In this document: in pieces, positions 10,860 through 22,729 of the stretch
Layout: every line of letters begins with the position of its first letter
How positions within the stretch are numbered: the stretch's first letter is position 1
NCBI GenBank assembly: GCA_033558025.1
Contig: JAUCEF010000011.1
Coordinates: 1,302,001-1,366,000 of the forward strand
Direction of reading: 5' to 3'
Length of the DNA: 64,000 nt
DNA from: Phytophthora sp. 'mugwort'
Lineage: Eukaryota > Oomycota > Peronosporomycetes > Peronosporales > Peronosporaceae
The notes under the pieces: model-generated
What the model was told of the DNA's origin: nothing
The model's database searches: none
What the model saw: only the letters and a program-made list of their open reading frames with translations
Translations under genes and position numbers: made by a program

Positions 10860-12330
10860 AGCTACACGTGATGGCGTCGCGGCAGCAGTTCTAACCGACC
10901 GAGTTCCTGCGCTCGGGGCCGTGCTACAACAACTATTAGCGACAGTCACTCATCTAGACGCACATGTAGCCACCATCGAGACAGCCAGTCGGGATGCCGG
11001 ACAACCTGTAGCGGTAGCAAACAGAGGAGACGTACAAGAACCAGTTGCAGCAGCACTAGGTGTCGGTGGAGGCGATCCAAGGTGACAATGGTGGAGATCG
11101 GGTGCCAGTGACGGCAATCCAGACGACAGTGACGGTAGCGAATACGGGAACAGCTCCAACGGTAGCGACGAAAGTGACGAAAGTACCGACCCAGAACAGC
11201 GAGACGCGTGCAGCACCGCAACACAAGGGTCTAGAATTACCGACCTGCACGCCGTCGTCCAAGGTTTCGGTATCCACGTGGATTAAGCGTGTGGACTTGG
11301 CGTTGGAAGGTGCACGAAGTTTAGGACGAGGCAGATGGACTGACCAGGAGCTCTACTATATCCTGGGCAACAAACTACTAAGAGAGTGCGTCAAAGTGGT
11401 GGGTCATGAAGAATAGGAAGGTCACATGAACGACGTTGAAGAAGGCGTTGCTGGAACGCTAAGGTGAACGAGTAGACATGTCAGCAGCAGAGTGGCGTGG
11501 GAACCAGCGACGAAAGATACCAGGAAAAACGTACGCTGATTTCGCCGCTGGCCTGAGAGATGCCACGGCTCGGAACCCCGTAGAAGAACGAGTATTGTTG
11601 GGACAGTTTTACAGGTGCCTGAACACTACAGTGAAGAAACTTGTGCGACAGAGGAACCCGACGACGCTAGAAGAGGCGGTCGATGCGGCTATGAAGATCG
11701 ACGACACCAACTCGAATGTGGCGTAAGCATGCAGAATATTGGCCAGCCATGGGCAACAGCACCCAATCCATGTCTAATCCCGATGGCCCGGCATAATTGG
11801 ACAGACATTGGCCATTTCAGGCATTGGCGGTACGGGACTTCCGCTCGAATCGTTTACAGCAACAAGTATACACAGACAGTAGCAGACGTTGGAGACATGA
11901 GTCAGTTAGCACTTTTCACGAATCCACAAGGTGTGTTCAACAACTACTCCGGTACCTGGGACGTACCTCGAGGTCGATCATGGAACGGTAAGTTCTGGGC
12001 GGAGACGGCCAAGCGAGAGAAGAACACGAAGATTACGAAAACCGAGCGGATGGCGAAACGTCGGCACATGGCCATCAACCCCGGCAGTCGCGGAACAAGA
12101 CCGTCGAGTGGAGAGGACGAGTCTGACGAGCCAGCCGTCCCACCACAAAGAAATGTCAGGAAACATAAGCGTCGGTGAAGAAGGCAGCGGCGGCGGAACG
12201 CCCAAGTCCGGGACCAAATACGCAGAGTAAGTGGAACGCCAGAGGTCAGTACGGACGGCAGTTCGACAACAGGTGCTACGCCTGCGGTAAAGAAGGCCAT
12301 TTCGCGGACAAGTGTACTGATCCCGTCGGA
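10860..12330 (+). pseudogene. Orphan Gypsy gag (element G2)
   Basis: Gag domain pieces in order: VSTWIKRVDLALEGARSLG and WTDQELYYILGNKLL (11265-11385), then PGKTYADFAAGLRDATARN, VEERVLLGQFYRCLN and PTTLEEAVDAAMKIDD in one frame at 11478-11726. A full CX2CX4HX4C zinc knuckle (CYACGKEGHFADKC) lies at about 12271-12312. Stops separate the pieces. No protease, RT or integrase follows on this strand, so only the gag part of the element is present. Confidence 0.72.
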
Positions 12331-13371
12331 AGGCAAGAAACGACGCCTACTTGAAGCAGAGAGCAGCAATCAATACGACGGAAAACGGGAATCGGGTGTA
12401 GTGAGAGGTCCGGTAAGCAAGCCAGATCTCCAGCCGTTGGCAACGGACGGAAAAGTATCGAGAGCGCCTTCCGCGCAGCGAAACGGGAGTGATACAGGTG
12501 TACGAGTATCGCCAGTCGATACATCAGCCACAACAGTCAGACGGGTGGCGAATCAGAGATTGGAAGAAGCGATGGCAGCGAGAGAGGAAGACCGAGCGGC
12601 GCGGTATGTACCGACGGGTGCGGCCGGCGATGGCAATCACGAAGTGTGTGCACAGTGACAGCACGTACAGTGGACAAGATGAACAGCCGAGATTCCAGGA
12701 TGGGAAGGCGGACGCCAAGGACAAAGAGACGTACCGACAACTGAGGAAGCCGGGGCGATAGCATTAGTCGTGACCATATCCTGCGGGCAGATGTTGTGCA
12801 GCGACGGCAAGCTCCACGGCGAAACCCCAGAAGAGGGAACAGTGGCGGAAGTCCGGACGGCGAAGAAGGCGAGGAATCAACCGGCGAAGAACCGAAGACT
12901 CGGGCGACTCTCGATCTCGTCCCTTCGATTCTACGTCGGTCTTCTGTTCGTCGTGGCGCTTGGTCAACAACAAACCTCGCCCCTTCGTCCAAGCTGTCGA
13001 CTTCTGCTGCTTGTTTCATTTTTCATCTTCTCTTCTGGGCTCTTCTCGTCTCCATGGCTAACTCGGTTCTGGCTGTCGACTTCTCCCGTCTGCTGTCACA
13101 TTTAGTATTCAACCAGAGGCGGCCCTTCGCCTTAGATGTCGTCCCGGCGCGATCTTTTGCCAACAGTCGTGCTTGCACATCGTCAGCCTTTCCTGTGACT
13201 TTACGCCGTTCATCTGTCTCCCGCTTCGTTCGTCAGGCTGATGCTCACCTGCTGCCGTTGCCTGTCAGGCACTCGGTCGTTCACTTCGCGTGCGACAGGT
13301 CTGTCAGTCACGTCGTCTTCCTGCTGTTCGCCGGCTAACCCGTTACACGGCTTCCTCAAGCTAACGGTCTT
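12331..13371. other. Unassigned DNA between gag of G2 and an opposite-strand pol tail
   Basis: Open frames here are low-complexity (Arg/Ser-rich) on both strands and I recognise no domain. A rearrangement breakpoint must lie here because coding direction flips between 12330 and 13372. Confidence 0.35.
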
Positions 13372-13868
13372 CCGTGACCCTTCCGTCGTCAATGAGTAGC
13401 TCGTACTCTGCAATCGACATCCACCGTCGATCAATGTCTGTGCCTCCCTCGGACTGTAGTTCATACTCAATGACATATTGTCCCGCTCTGTTCCTTCGTC
13501 TACGCCTTCGTAGCCCTATCATTCGCGTACCCGTGTTTCGTAATGCTTCATCAAACTGCCACTGTGCCTCATTGCCATTTTCTAGTGCCTGCCGGCGCTG
13601 CTGTGTTGATCCGTGTCGGCGTTGGTCGTGTAACCGCCGATCGCGTCGTGACGTCGTTGTCTGGCGTTGCTAAATCTTCATCTCGGTGCTCGATCAACAA
13701 ATCAGCGGCTGCCTGGGCCCCCAAGATGTCTGCCATAGAATGATAAGTGGCGAGGAACGACACGTGAGCTATAAATGTCACAAGTTCTCCCGTCTTATCC
13801 TCTCGTCGCACCAAAAGGTTCTCATAACCAATGGGTTGGATGATTCCCATCGACCCCCGTCCAGCCAT
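13372..13868 (-). pseudogene. Gypsy pol C-terminal fragment, minus strand
   Basis: From 13868 downwards the frame reads GRGSMGIIQPIGYENLLVRR and ETFIAHVSF-like residues (here ELVTFIAHVSFLATYH), the segment after integrase in several oomycete Gypsy elements. After a frame change, QYVIEYELQSEGG and RRWMSIAEYELLIDD follow near 13480-13380, resembling a divergent chromodomain tail. Only this end of the polyprotein is visible. The assignment is by resemblance and is moderate. Confidence 0.5.
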
Positions 13869-16829
13869 GTACGAATTTTAAATATTTATAATTCGAGGCC
13901 GCGTGGCGGCCGGTACAATCATGCTCGATCGCGTGCCCTTCACTCAACCGTTTTTGTCATGCTCGCCTATTATAATATTTTGCCTGCCGGGCTTGCTCCT
14001 TGATGCGAGCCTACTCAGCACACTCACTGCTAATGTTCAACTGCTTCAATAACTTGTCGTGGTATGCGTGGAGCTCGCATCACTCGTACCGTTGCTGTCT
14101 CTTGCTCCGCTTGCTGTGTACGCTGCGCTTCCTGGACCCTGAACAGCTCTCGTTGTCGGTCCAACACCATTGCTTGTGCGGCTGGGTTGTCCTGGGAACC
14201 TCAAACGTAGTGCTGTCGGGTCACCTGGCCTGCATGATTTCGAGGTGATGCACTGTGATAGGTCCAAACGATACAGCATTCTCTGCCTCGTGGGCCATGC
14301 GCTGAATGCGTGCTCGCTTTATTCGTGCAGCTGTAGCACGGTGGAACTGGGCTGGGCTTGTGGGCGCTTCTTGTGTACAGGAACGCCTGAAATCGGAACG
14401 CATTGATCGCCCAAACGGTCCTCGGGTTTCATCATCCGCCAGCGATGTCGGAGTGTTGGGTGAAAGTTGTAAGCAGCCAGCCGTACGCACTTGCATTGAC
14501 CATCTTTCTTGGCCCGCTTCAAGTAAATATCGCTATCACTGTGAAGCTCAATGCGCTTCGTGGCTGCCTCAGAACTTGCTGCAACCTCCGTAAACTTCGC
14601 AAGCATTTCTCGAGAAATACAGCATATCTTTTCAAGGTCGAACGTAATGCCCTTGCGCCATCCTCCTCGCGAGTGTCCAAGCGTTGCTCGTAACAACATA
14701 TGCCTTGTAGCAATATAAGCAACTGACAAGCACAATAAAGCACCAGCAATAGCACAACCCACGTAGCGCACAGAGATACGCCTAAGAGCGCAAACTGTTG
14801 AAAAATCGTCGTAATGCCTCGAGTGTTTTCGCATTTAGCCTAGGTAAGCACAGTAGCATCACGGCACAGCACAATCACAACACAAAGCACAGTTAGCGTC
14901 AGATAGCACAGCGACCCGGGAGATAATGATATACTTAGTCCGTGCTAGTCCATCATTGCGAAGCTAGAGGGCGATAGAAGGAGGCGCTCAGAAGGGGGAG
15001 GGCGGGCGAGGGCATCAGCATCTGCAGAACGTGCTTGCATCTCTATCGCGTACGACAGCAATACAACTAGTAATAAGTACCATGCAGCTAAAAACAAGGA
15101 GCACGCAAAAGAGTCTTACCCTGTCACCGAAGCAGGTAGTCGTCGAGCCATGAGGCGGCTCGCTCAGCACACAAATCCGGCTTGTGGCGTCTTACAATGT
15201 TGCCATCTGCTCTGCTTATGTGTGAGGCCAAGCAGTTGGCGTGACCCAGCTTGGGGATGGGAGTCCGTTTTAGTTGCGACAGTTGGGAGAGGGGGCAAAA
15301 ATCCTTCTGCAGGTTCTCAAAAGATAGGCACCCACAATCCTTTGCCAGCGACGACCTCAATAAAAGCGGGTCCGATATAAGTCTCCAAATCGGAGGGCAT
15401 AATGGCTGCAAACCACAATAGCTTCACGTATCAATAGACACACTACGATGTAAGGTCGCTAACTCCATTTAAATCCATTTAGTAACCGTTTTCGTACGGT
15501 GTCGATTGTTCCATGGAATTGCATTTTTAGCAAAAATAAATCTTAAAACATGCTCGTTACTATGGTATCATTAAAACTAAATATCGTAAAGGTTTTCTAC
15601 ACGGCCTCAAAATCAGCTAAGCTTTAATTTGAGACCCTGTACGCCCCAAAAGCTTTTATATTGACGAAGGTGGTGGCGTCGCTGCTTAAGTTTGAGAGCG
15701 GTCATTTCTTTTGACATGATTGGATAGTACATGTTGCAAATATTTAAATCCGGAGAAAGTAGGACAGAAAAATCATGTTGTTAAACTCACCTAGTCCTAC
15801 GAATATGTCGTCAACAGATCCTAAGCAGATCGAATGTATGCAAAGGAAACAAACGTAGCTGGAGAAGAATACTACACAGCTCGGTGGACTGACCTGGCAG
15901 CCCGCACGCAACTTACTCCAACACATGTTAGCTAATAACATCCGAGAACTTGCGATTGATTGGCTAGCCGACTATCGACAGAACATCCGCCTAGGAGTAG
16001 CTACCAACATACGAGCGGACGGAAGAACAACGAAGTGAACAGCAATACAATCTGAATTTTGGGAAATTTCATTATTGCTTGCTCTTAGATTGGAATGTTA
16101 TTGCGGCAAAGGAGCTTCTAATCCAATAGAGAACTGGATTTTCGGACCTCTGCTCTAATACACCCAAAATCAGGTCGTTGTTGACCGAACTAATTGCTTA
16201 TATGCGTGCACTGTTAGTTGCACAAGGTGTTCTTGTTGGAGCTACCTCTGCTCTCTCTTCTTCTGCCAATTAAGAAGTGCCGCAACATTCAATCCATCAT
16301 CACTACCACCCGAAACGCCAGACTCGTCTTTAGGCCGTTCACGATCTTCCATTGGTTGCACCACACCCTCTGTCTCGACAAACCAATTTCCGAATCCGCA
16401 CCATCCCCATCTAAAACGGAGTTCGTACCACTGACCGATGCGGCAACAGGAGAACATGATCCATCAACGTCCACATCCAACCCCACAGCAGTCTCGTCTT
16501 CCACAGAGTTAGGTGAATCCATAGTTAGACTCCTATTAAACGAACACCAACATATGTCAATATACAACATTCCCAGACAAGACCATGTAATATACATCAT
16601 GTGCGAATCCGTACCTGGCTACACGAGCTCATCTTCGACCCGTTGTGCCTTGGCGCGATGCATCAGTATACTCGCTGTTGCACTAACACACACCATACAA
16701 CACCATGAGTATCAATACATGTCGTATATCTCATGTGGAGAGCTACCCCCCATGTCATAGGTTTAGGGAACAGTCCCAAGCCTACCCCAAAAACTGTAAG
16801 ACCAAAACAATGTGCAAATACATCTATTT
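13869..16829. other. Unassigned DNA
   Basis: Several 70-180-codon frames exist on both strands (for example minus strand 14834-14319, and a Gln/Glu-rich minus frame near 14220-14050 reading RQRELFRVQEAQRTQQAEQE), but none shows a recognisable domain or a gene-like start context. The segment is probably degraded mobile-element sequence. Confidence 0.3.
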
Positions 16830-17363
16830 TTAGTCATAGACAGATTCATCTATGATGTTGTTAATGTCGAAGTCCTGGTCTTCGCCTACGGTGGGGCCTT
16901 CGAATAGAGATAGATTCTCCAAATTCGCAATTAGGTTTGCCGATGCAATGCAGTTGGAGCTTTTCAACAGCCCACTGGCACGAAACCTGCTAGAAATTGC
17001 GTCCGTAAAGATCTGGTTCCACGACTGCATCACTCAGCCACAAATTATTGTGAGATCAGGCTACTTCAGCTTGAACACCTTGCCTGGTGCTCGTGGCGCT
17101 CTAATTTGTGCCTGCATGTCTACGTGCCAGCACTGTTGAAGCCTGATCTTGAGCGGAAAATTCCACGCGACGCAGGCTGTACGACATGTGTAGCGTGGGG
17201 TGGAACGTTTAGAAGCACAACGCTGATTAACGTAAATACGCGGTGACCTTCTCTGTCCAATGCCGACTGAAATCGTCCCACAAGAGCAAGATCGGCTCTT
17301 CTGGGACGCGGCTAGCAAAATGATACTTCAGAAATGCAATGGATAACGTTTCATTCCACCAGC

Positions 17364-17436
17364 CTAAGATAATACAGCAATATGTATTCAGATATAGTTA
17401 ACTTTAACTGACAATATAATAGCTCAGCAAACATAC
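17364..17436 (-). other. Intron 2 of transposase T1
   Basis: On the minus strand it begins GTATGT and ends CTTAG, joining ...VIIK to GWWNETL. Its exact donor is inferred from frame and consensus; GTAATT slightly upstream is an alternative. Confidence 0.5.
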
Positions 17437-17718
17437 CTTTATAATTACCGTAAACTTCGAGCCCGATGGATTGCCGAATACGGCGCACCCCTGCCAGTTT
17501 CGGTAGCCAAAACCATAGCGTCGTAGATTGTTTTCTTCTTAAATCACTGGGTCCTTTGATGGCTTCACTTTAAACACGACAAACGGCGCACAGCGATTGC
17601 CGTCGCTGTCACCCAGCAGCATCACAGTTGCGCGCTCCTTGGGCGCCCCGATGTATTTCACCCACACGGTTCTTTTTGCCACGTTTGTGTTATTTGGCTA
17701 CGTACTCGAAGAACACCG

Positions 17719-17814
17719 CTGCATGTAATAAAACCCAGAGCCAAATAGATGTGTTACTTGCGCGTTAATTTCAATAAAATGCAGTTAAATGACATACATA
17801 CGTAATACATGTAC
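17719..17814 (-). other. Intron 1 of transposase T1
   Basis: On the minus strand it begins GTACATG and ends ACATGCAG. Splicing joins CAAACAG to CGGTGTTC, giving DQTAVFFEY, the expected reading across the first catalytic Asp. Confidence 0.65.
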
Positions 17815-18537
17815 CTGTTTGATCGGCGTTATATACGCGCTTTATTCCGAGATTGCGAATGCTTCCACCGGCGCGGCAAAGTCGGCAGCGATCATATTGA
17901 TGTTGGCGAGGCTGAACTGGCTCTGTCGCGTAGGACAACGCAGACTGAACTTGAAGCGACGCTTAAAGACCACCACCCACTTGTCGGACGCCTGTCCCTT
18001 CAGCCACTTCTAGCGCCTTCTCAGTCAGCATCATCTTGGAGACGGGAATGACGTCACCGCGGAGTTCTCGTACCCATTCTGCTATCTCGAACTCGCTATC
18101 CCGCGATAAGATCGTCCCCACGCCCGCGCAGCGCAACTTCTTATGGTCACCCTTACCTTCTTCTAGAACGGCATTCAAGATGGCACAACTGCGTGCCCAG
18201 CGGTAGATGGTCGAGCGTTTGGAGTTGTAGGCAGAGGAGGCAAGGTTAGGGTAAAAGTGCGATATTGCGTCTCGCATCTGCGCACCTTCGCTAGATAGTC
18301 TATTAGAGCAACCGTCTCATGAACAGACTCTGCGGTGACCTTAAACTGCTGGACATTTCGGCCAGCGCCACCGCGGCTCGATCTTCCCTTCGGGCGCGGC
18401 TGCGCCATTGAAACTGGTGGCTCACCATTTGTGTAAGAATTACCGGTATACTGGTAAAATGTGTGTGTGGCTCTCTACATGCGATTTCTCCGAGTCTAAA
18501 GAATGTATCGTGATTGATTGATAATAAGGTGTGGCTC

Positions 18538-19149
18538 TTAACCAGCTGAGTTCTTTAACATGCGAAATGCGGTATACATCATCGACTCAGTCACATACCT
18601 TCTTTTCCCTTCCAGCGGCGAGCGACGAACCACGGCATCTCCAGCTGCGGAAGACGTACTCTTGCCACCAGCGTTGTCGTCTTCGGCATCCGCTACATGT
18701 GGGCTCGTCTTCTTCTGCTGCTTCCCCTTCGACTGTGTCTTCGAGCTTGATGACGTCTTCTGCTTCCGCGCCGTATACTCACGTGCATTGTAAAATACGA
18801 CAAGTGCTTTCTTGCGAGCCTCAGCATCACTGAGTTTTTCCGTTCCAATTGTTGCGCGTTCTCTTTCCTTCTCCGCGCTCCGGCGGGTAGCTGCAGCTTC
18901 AGCTCGAGCCATTGCCTTGGCTTCCTTGGATTTGTTCCCGCCCTTTGCCTTCTCCGCAACTCTCCTCTTCGTCATCGGTCTTTCACTCGCTGCCTTCGCT
19001 TTCCCCCTTCCTCCCCTACCTACCGATTCACTCTTTGCCGCTGCCGCCTCCTCAGCTGGACGATCAGCCATTTTCTTCTTCGCTGCAGCGAGGTAGGAAG
19101 CGTCCTTGCCCCTTGGAAACGACCGATATGCTTGTTTCTTTGCCAGCAC
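18538..19149 (-). CDS. Basic Ala/Lys-rich hypothetical ORF, 203 aa
   Basis: A 203-codon uninterrupted minus-strand frame, rich in Lys, Arg, Ala and Ser with a predicted helical, coiled-coil-like middle (AMARAEAAATRRSAEKERERATIGTEKL, seen in part). It ends 130 bp upstream of Tigger transposase T1. Sequence before the first Met reads on in other frames (VSGYRATGVDFGDEGVSVG), so the real N terminus may be missing. I recognise no domain. A basic region from a mobile element or a chance low-complexity frame are both possible. Confidence 0.35.
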   Translation of the reverse strand: MLAKKQAYRSFPRGKDASYLAAAKKKMADRPAEEAAAAKSESVGRGGRGKAKAASERPMTKRRVAEKAKGGNKSKEAKAMARAEAAATRRSAEKERERATIGTEKLSDAEARKKALVVFYNAREYTARKQKTSSSSKTQSKGKQQKKTSPHVADAEDDNAGGKSTSSAAGDAVVRRSPLEGKRRYVTESMMYTAFRMLKNSAG

Positions 19150-20485
19150 CGCCTTCTGCGTAGCTCCGCTTTAGTGCACGGCCCCACACTCACCCCTTCA
19201 TCTCCGAAGTCTACGCCAGTCGCTCGGTACCCGCTCACGTACGCCTTGTGTTCCGTAATAATACGCAGCCTATATCTTCTGCGCTTCGGTCAGATATTCG
19301 CGCGAGGAACTGGTCATGATCGCGGCGAGTCTCCCGGACCATCTCTCTCTTTCTTGGCTTTTTCTGGACTAAGAGAGCTGGCAGCCATCAATCACTTGTC
19401 GCAAAAAATCGCGCAAGCTCTTGAAACATCTCTGCGTCTTTTTGTGTAATTGTTAGAACTTTCTTTGCAGTTGTTCGGCCTAGCCACGTGCATTTCAACG
19501 TTTTTAACATGTTACATATACAACCTGTTAAGAAAGAGCCAGTAACTCGCATGCTGTCATATACAACGCGTGAGTGCGGGAGTGGGTTAACATAACATGC
19601 CATTTACCATAACGTTTGAGCTGTTAGTATTGGGCACCGTGTCTTAAATTATGGATGGAATGCTAGCAACTAGCATACCCCCTCGTCGCCCGGTTTTCGC
19701 CAATGTTCAATGACACATTGCTCAGAATAATCCGCACCAGCCATTCGGAAAGATTTTGCGAAGATCGCTGTAAGTAGCGCACCAAATACCTCATCTTGGT
19801 TGTAGCACCCTCGAGCATTTATTCCTCGAAATTCTCGCGATGGTCCACTTGTCCTGGTGCATGCCAAACCCACATCCGCCCCCCACCGTACACTGAATCC
19901 CCTGCACAAGCTGCAGCAACAACGCTTGCTGTCAATCTGCTGAACTGGTACATCGATCGTATCTGGGAAACAGTCAAAGAAAAATGAGATCAGAATAAGC
20001 GAGCAGAGGAAAATGCATCGGTCCACATTCTCATTGTACTGAACCACTTCTGGCTATATTTCGTATCTTTACGTCCGGAAGTGGGACGTTCGAGGTTCCA
20101 GCTGAGCCATCGCGAGCCGATGCCATTGCATATCGGACCTGGAAGCACTTGGAGCTAGCGCTCAAGATGAACAGGTCTGCTAATCCGCGGTCCTTCCCTC
20201 GACCGGCGAAATCCACACGATTAAATCATCCTTGAGGAAGCGGTGGCGATAGCTACGAATATCACACCCCAAAGCTGGTGCTCAATTGCTGTTCATTTCC
20301 TTGATCTGCAATTGTAGAGCCGCTGTCGACGCGTGTACATCTGCATCACACCTGTGGACAGATTCAAATCTCGTTAAGACAACACATTCCATACCCCGAC
20401 ACTAACATAACGCACAGCTTTTCTCAGCGCGGACCACACAAGCGACAACAGCGATTCGATCAGGTGTGCCGTCTATTTCCCCCAC
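19150..20485. other. Unassigned DNA
   Basis: Short minus-strand frames (19603-19388 and 20047-19670) look like pieces of a decayed protein (for example GALLTAIFAKSF and GADYSEQCVIEHWRKPGDE), but I cannot name the family. No other structure seen. Confidence 0.3.
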
Positions 20486-20555
20486 GCCCCTGTAACTCAA
20501 CGGGAGAGCAGGACTCTATGGCTCCAGACCGCTGGCTCGACCCCAGCCGGGGGCA
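20486..20555 (+). tRNA. tRNA-like sequence (SINE head or tRNA pseudogene)
   Basis: The 70-base segment has a 7-bp acceptor stem (GCCCCTG with CGGGGGC), a tRNA-type D arm with box A-like TAACTCAACGGG, and a perfect 5-bp T stem (GCTGG/CCAGC) around CTCGACC, giving a box B-like GGCTCGACCCC. The anticodon arm does not fold (GGACT cannot pair with TCCAG over five positions) and the D stem has an A-C mismatch, so it is not a working tRNA. Such decayed tRNA heads with pol III boxes are the mark of tRNA-derived SINEs, known in Phytophthora. A hairpin (GTGTGCC...GGCACAC) follows at about 20573-20600. Confidence 0.6.
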
Positions 20556-20600
20556 ACTTATTTGATTTTTGTGTGCCGCTTCGTTGCGTGAGGCACACCT

Positions 20601-21186
20601 GAGCAATTATCCGGAATAAGTTTAGAACTTTAATGGGCGCCTATTTTTATCATGGGTGTCAAGACGTATTGTAGCGTCCGGGTATTTGCCTTTTCCCCTG
20701 CATAGTCGTTGTTCTCTGCCCCATCTTACCTTTACGTCAGTCTTAGTCACGGTGGTTGCTTCTGCTGTGCCGCGATGATTGAACGAAGTGAATCCTAAAT
20801 ACTTTTGTTACAGTTACGAAGAGTGCCCAGCGCAACTGGTTTTACCAACCTCATGCTAAATATGATGCGCCATCCCACGTGCTGCGAGTGCATCTTAGCG
20901 ACGTGTCAAATCCCTTTGGACTGGACCATCATGCCTCCAAGAACCGATGCGAGCTGCGTGTTATTGACGGATACAAAACGACTAATGTCTGCGTGGTTTG
21001 CATCTCTCTAGCGAGCCTTCAGATGCCCACCCCACCTGCAGCATTTCGGAACCGACACGACCGACCTAAGTCGTGCATTTGTAGCATACCCACCACCCTA
21101 CAACTCGTTCAAGTACCTAGCAATGTGTGCCCGAGACGTGTTTCTGGTACTAGTGGCCTCTAGTAATTCGTTCAAGTGTATCAGGA
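20601..21186. other. Unassigned DNA with a possible Cys-rich fragment
   Basis: A plus-strand frame near 20879-21163 reads PFGLDHHASKNRCELRVIDG followed by YKTTNVCVVC. It loosely resembles the zinc-binding tail of PiggyBac-like transposases but is too short and isolated to call. Confidence 0.25.
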
Positions 21187-21701
21187 TCACGTCGAACGTG
21201 CGTCGACTACTTCACCAGCGCCGCTATAACGAACGGCAGGGGAGGGGGTAAGAACATGCCGGAACAGCTCGTTGTGCAGTATAATGAGTTGTCCCTTAGG
21301 CATACGACCCTGCAGATCGCAAATTGACGGCGTTACCACCGGTAAATCAACTGCCTCACATCTACCTAATTTTTGACGACGCTCTGACCCTTTTTGGTGT
21401 TGCCCAACGTAGTCAAAGGCTGTCGTCAATGATTTCAGTAGGCATGCATCACGAGTTGATACCCACTGTGTCGCGAGCTTTGGGAACGCATCAGACACCC
21501 TGTACGACAGAAGTCTTGATGCGCGCTATGAGGAGAAAGAGATCGTAATGCAGTTATAGAGAGTTGTTGCTTACGGGCGAAGCAGGTGTCGATCGCCCCG
21601 CCGAACGTCCGCCACATCATGTTCGGGAGCGCGGGGTCGTGGAAGACTTGAGAACTGTCGCCACCTTTGTGTGCAGGATTAGATGCTCGACGCCAACACA
21701 C
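21187..21701 (-). pseudogene. Unrecognised transposon-like ORF pieces, minus strand
   Basis: Two overlapping minus-strand frames (21701-21435 and 21498-21187) read like one decayed protein: SSQVFHDPALPNMMWRTFGG in the first and SDAFPKLATQWVSTRDACLL, then VVTPSICDLQGRMPKGQLI in the second. The wording is protein-like but I do not recognise the family. Confidence 0.3.
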
Positions 21702-21959
21702 CGATCATTGACAGTACTGTGGAGAAGCGTCTAATAAAAATCTCAGACCCTGTGACAACGAGCCGGTCTGCGAGATAGGTGGAGGAGATCAGCCAGAGGA
21801 CAACGAACAGGGGGCGGAAAGCGAGTTTGACGGCGACCCAGGTTGGATGGATATCACGTAAAGGACGCAGGTCAGGCGAAGGACGAAACTTACTGGCGAT
21901 TGGCAGGTCGGGACCGATCTACTCTTTATATGACCACATTCACCCCCACTCGATACTCG

Positions 21960-22384
21960 ATCACGGCCGATCTTAGACCAGATCCGGACAAGGGATGAAG
22001 ATCAAGACCGATCGGCGAGATGCGGATCGGGCCAGATTTAGTCCCGATCGGCTCAGATCGGATCGGCGCCAGACATCAAGACTGGAGTCAAGGGTCGTGG
22101 ATCAAGACCGATCGGTGACATGCAGATCGCGGCCGGCCTGGATCGACCTGATCAATACTCAGCGGACCGTACTCGATCCAGATCAGCCCTCGATCAGATC
22201 GGTACACCCTTTCTGGTAGATCGGGCGGATCGATGTCGGGATCTGACAGATCGGGCCGATCCGGCGCCCGCAGGTCGGGCTACGCCCCGTCATCCGGGAT
22301 CGGGCAGACCGGATCGGCCTTGCAGTCAGGATTGAGCAGATCGGGTCGATCGTTATTCGCCGATCGGGATGTTCCGACATCCTC
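21960..22384. repeat. GATCGG-rich degenerate repeat tract
   Basis: GATCGG, CGATCGG and close variants recur many times in this 420-bp stretch on both strands, much more often than elsewhere in the window. It leads directly into a 36-bp tandem repeat. No coding content is credible. Confidence 0.6.
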
Positions 22385-22480
22385 GATCTGTCAGATCGGC
22401 ATACATGTTTTGACATATGTGATCTGGCAGATTGGCATACCTGTTCTGATATCCGCGATCTGGCAGATCGAGATACGATC
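22385..22480 (+). repeat. 36-bp tandem repeat
   Basis: Two full units (22385-22420, 22421-22456) and a partial third (from 22457) start with GATCTGNCAGAT and continue GGCATAC. The first two agree at most positions. The minus strand translates to a 12-residue periodic peptide, simply from the 36-bp period. Confidence 0.7.
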
Positions 22481-22729
22481 AGCAATCATCTTCGGGGATG
22501 GGCAAGTGTGAGGACGGTACGTGTTGAGTGGTTGAAGAAGGGCAATATTCAGGAGGTTCAGGTGGTACAAGATAGGGTTCAGGATGGGAGGATAGGACAA
22601 GAAAAGGATAAACGAAATCAGAATCGAATTTGCAGTGGATGACTTAGGCGCTTTTAAGAACCGCAAGAAGGGATCTACATTGGCCCTCTAAGGTATCAAA
22701 TAAATCCAAGCTAGCAGATCAAGCGTCAC

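Larger units (their letters stand above)
16830..18408 (-). pseudogene. Tigger/pogo-like transposase with two introns (T1)
   Basis: The minus-strand gene starts at 18408 (MAQPRPKGRSSRGG). The N-terminal half has two DNA-binding blocks of CENPB/Tc5 type (SKRSTIYRWARSCAILNAV; then IPVSKMMLTEKALEVAEG and WVVVFKRRFKFSLRCPTRQ). The first catalytic Asp is in VYNADQT, directly before an intron (17719-17814, GT...AG); exon 2 resumes with AVFFEYV. The second intron is 17364-17436 (GTATGT...TTAG). WWNETLSIAFL and LLLWDDFSRHWT with the second Asp follow. The third Asp, normally in QPADVAWN, is lost in a small deletion near 17180. The C terminus (LFEGPTVGEDQDFDINN) ends at 16830. Several frameshifts and stops make it a pseudogene. 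Confidence 0.75.

Noticed and set aside
16218..16760. 180-codon plus-strand frame
   Set aside because: No domain, composition like non-coding (Thr/Ser/His-rich); the opposite strand is equally open. Not supported as a gene.
22385..22480. CRISPR-like array
   Set aside because: Units are directly adjacent without unique spacers; the sequence is eukaryotic. A plain tandem repeat.
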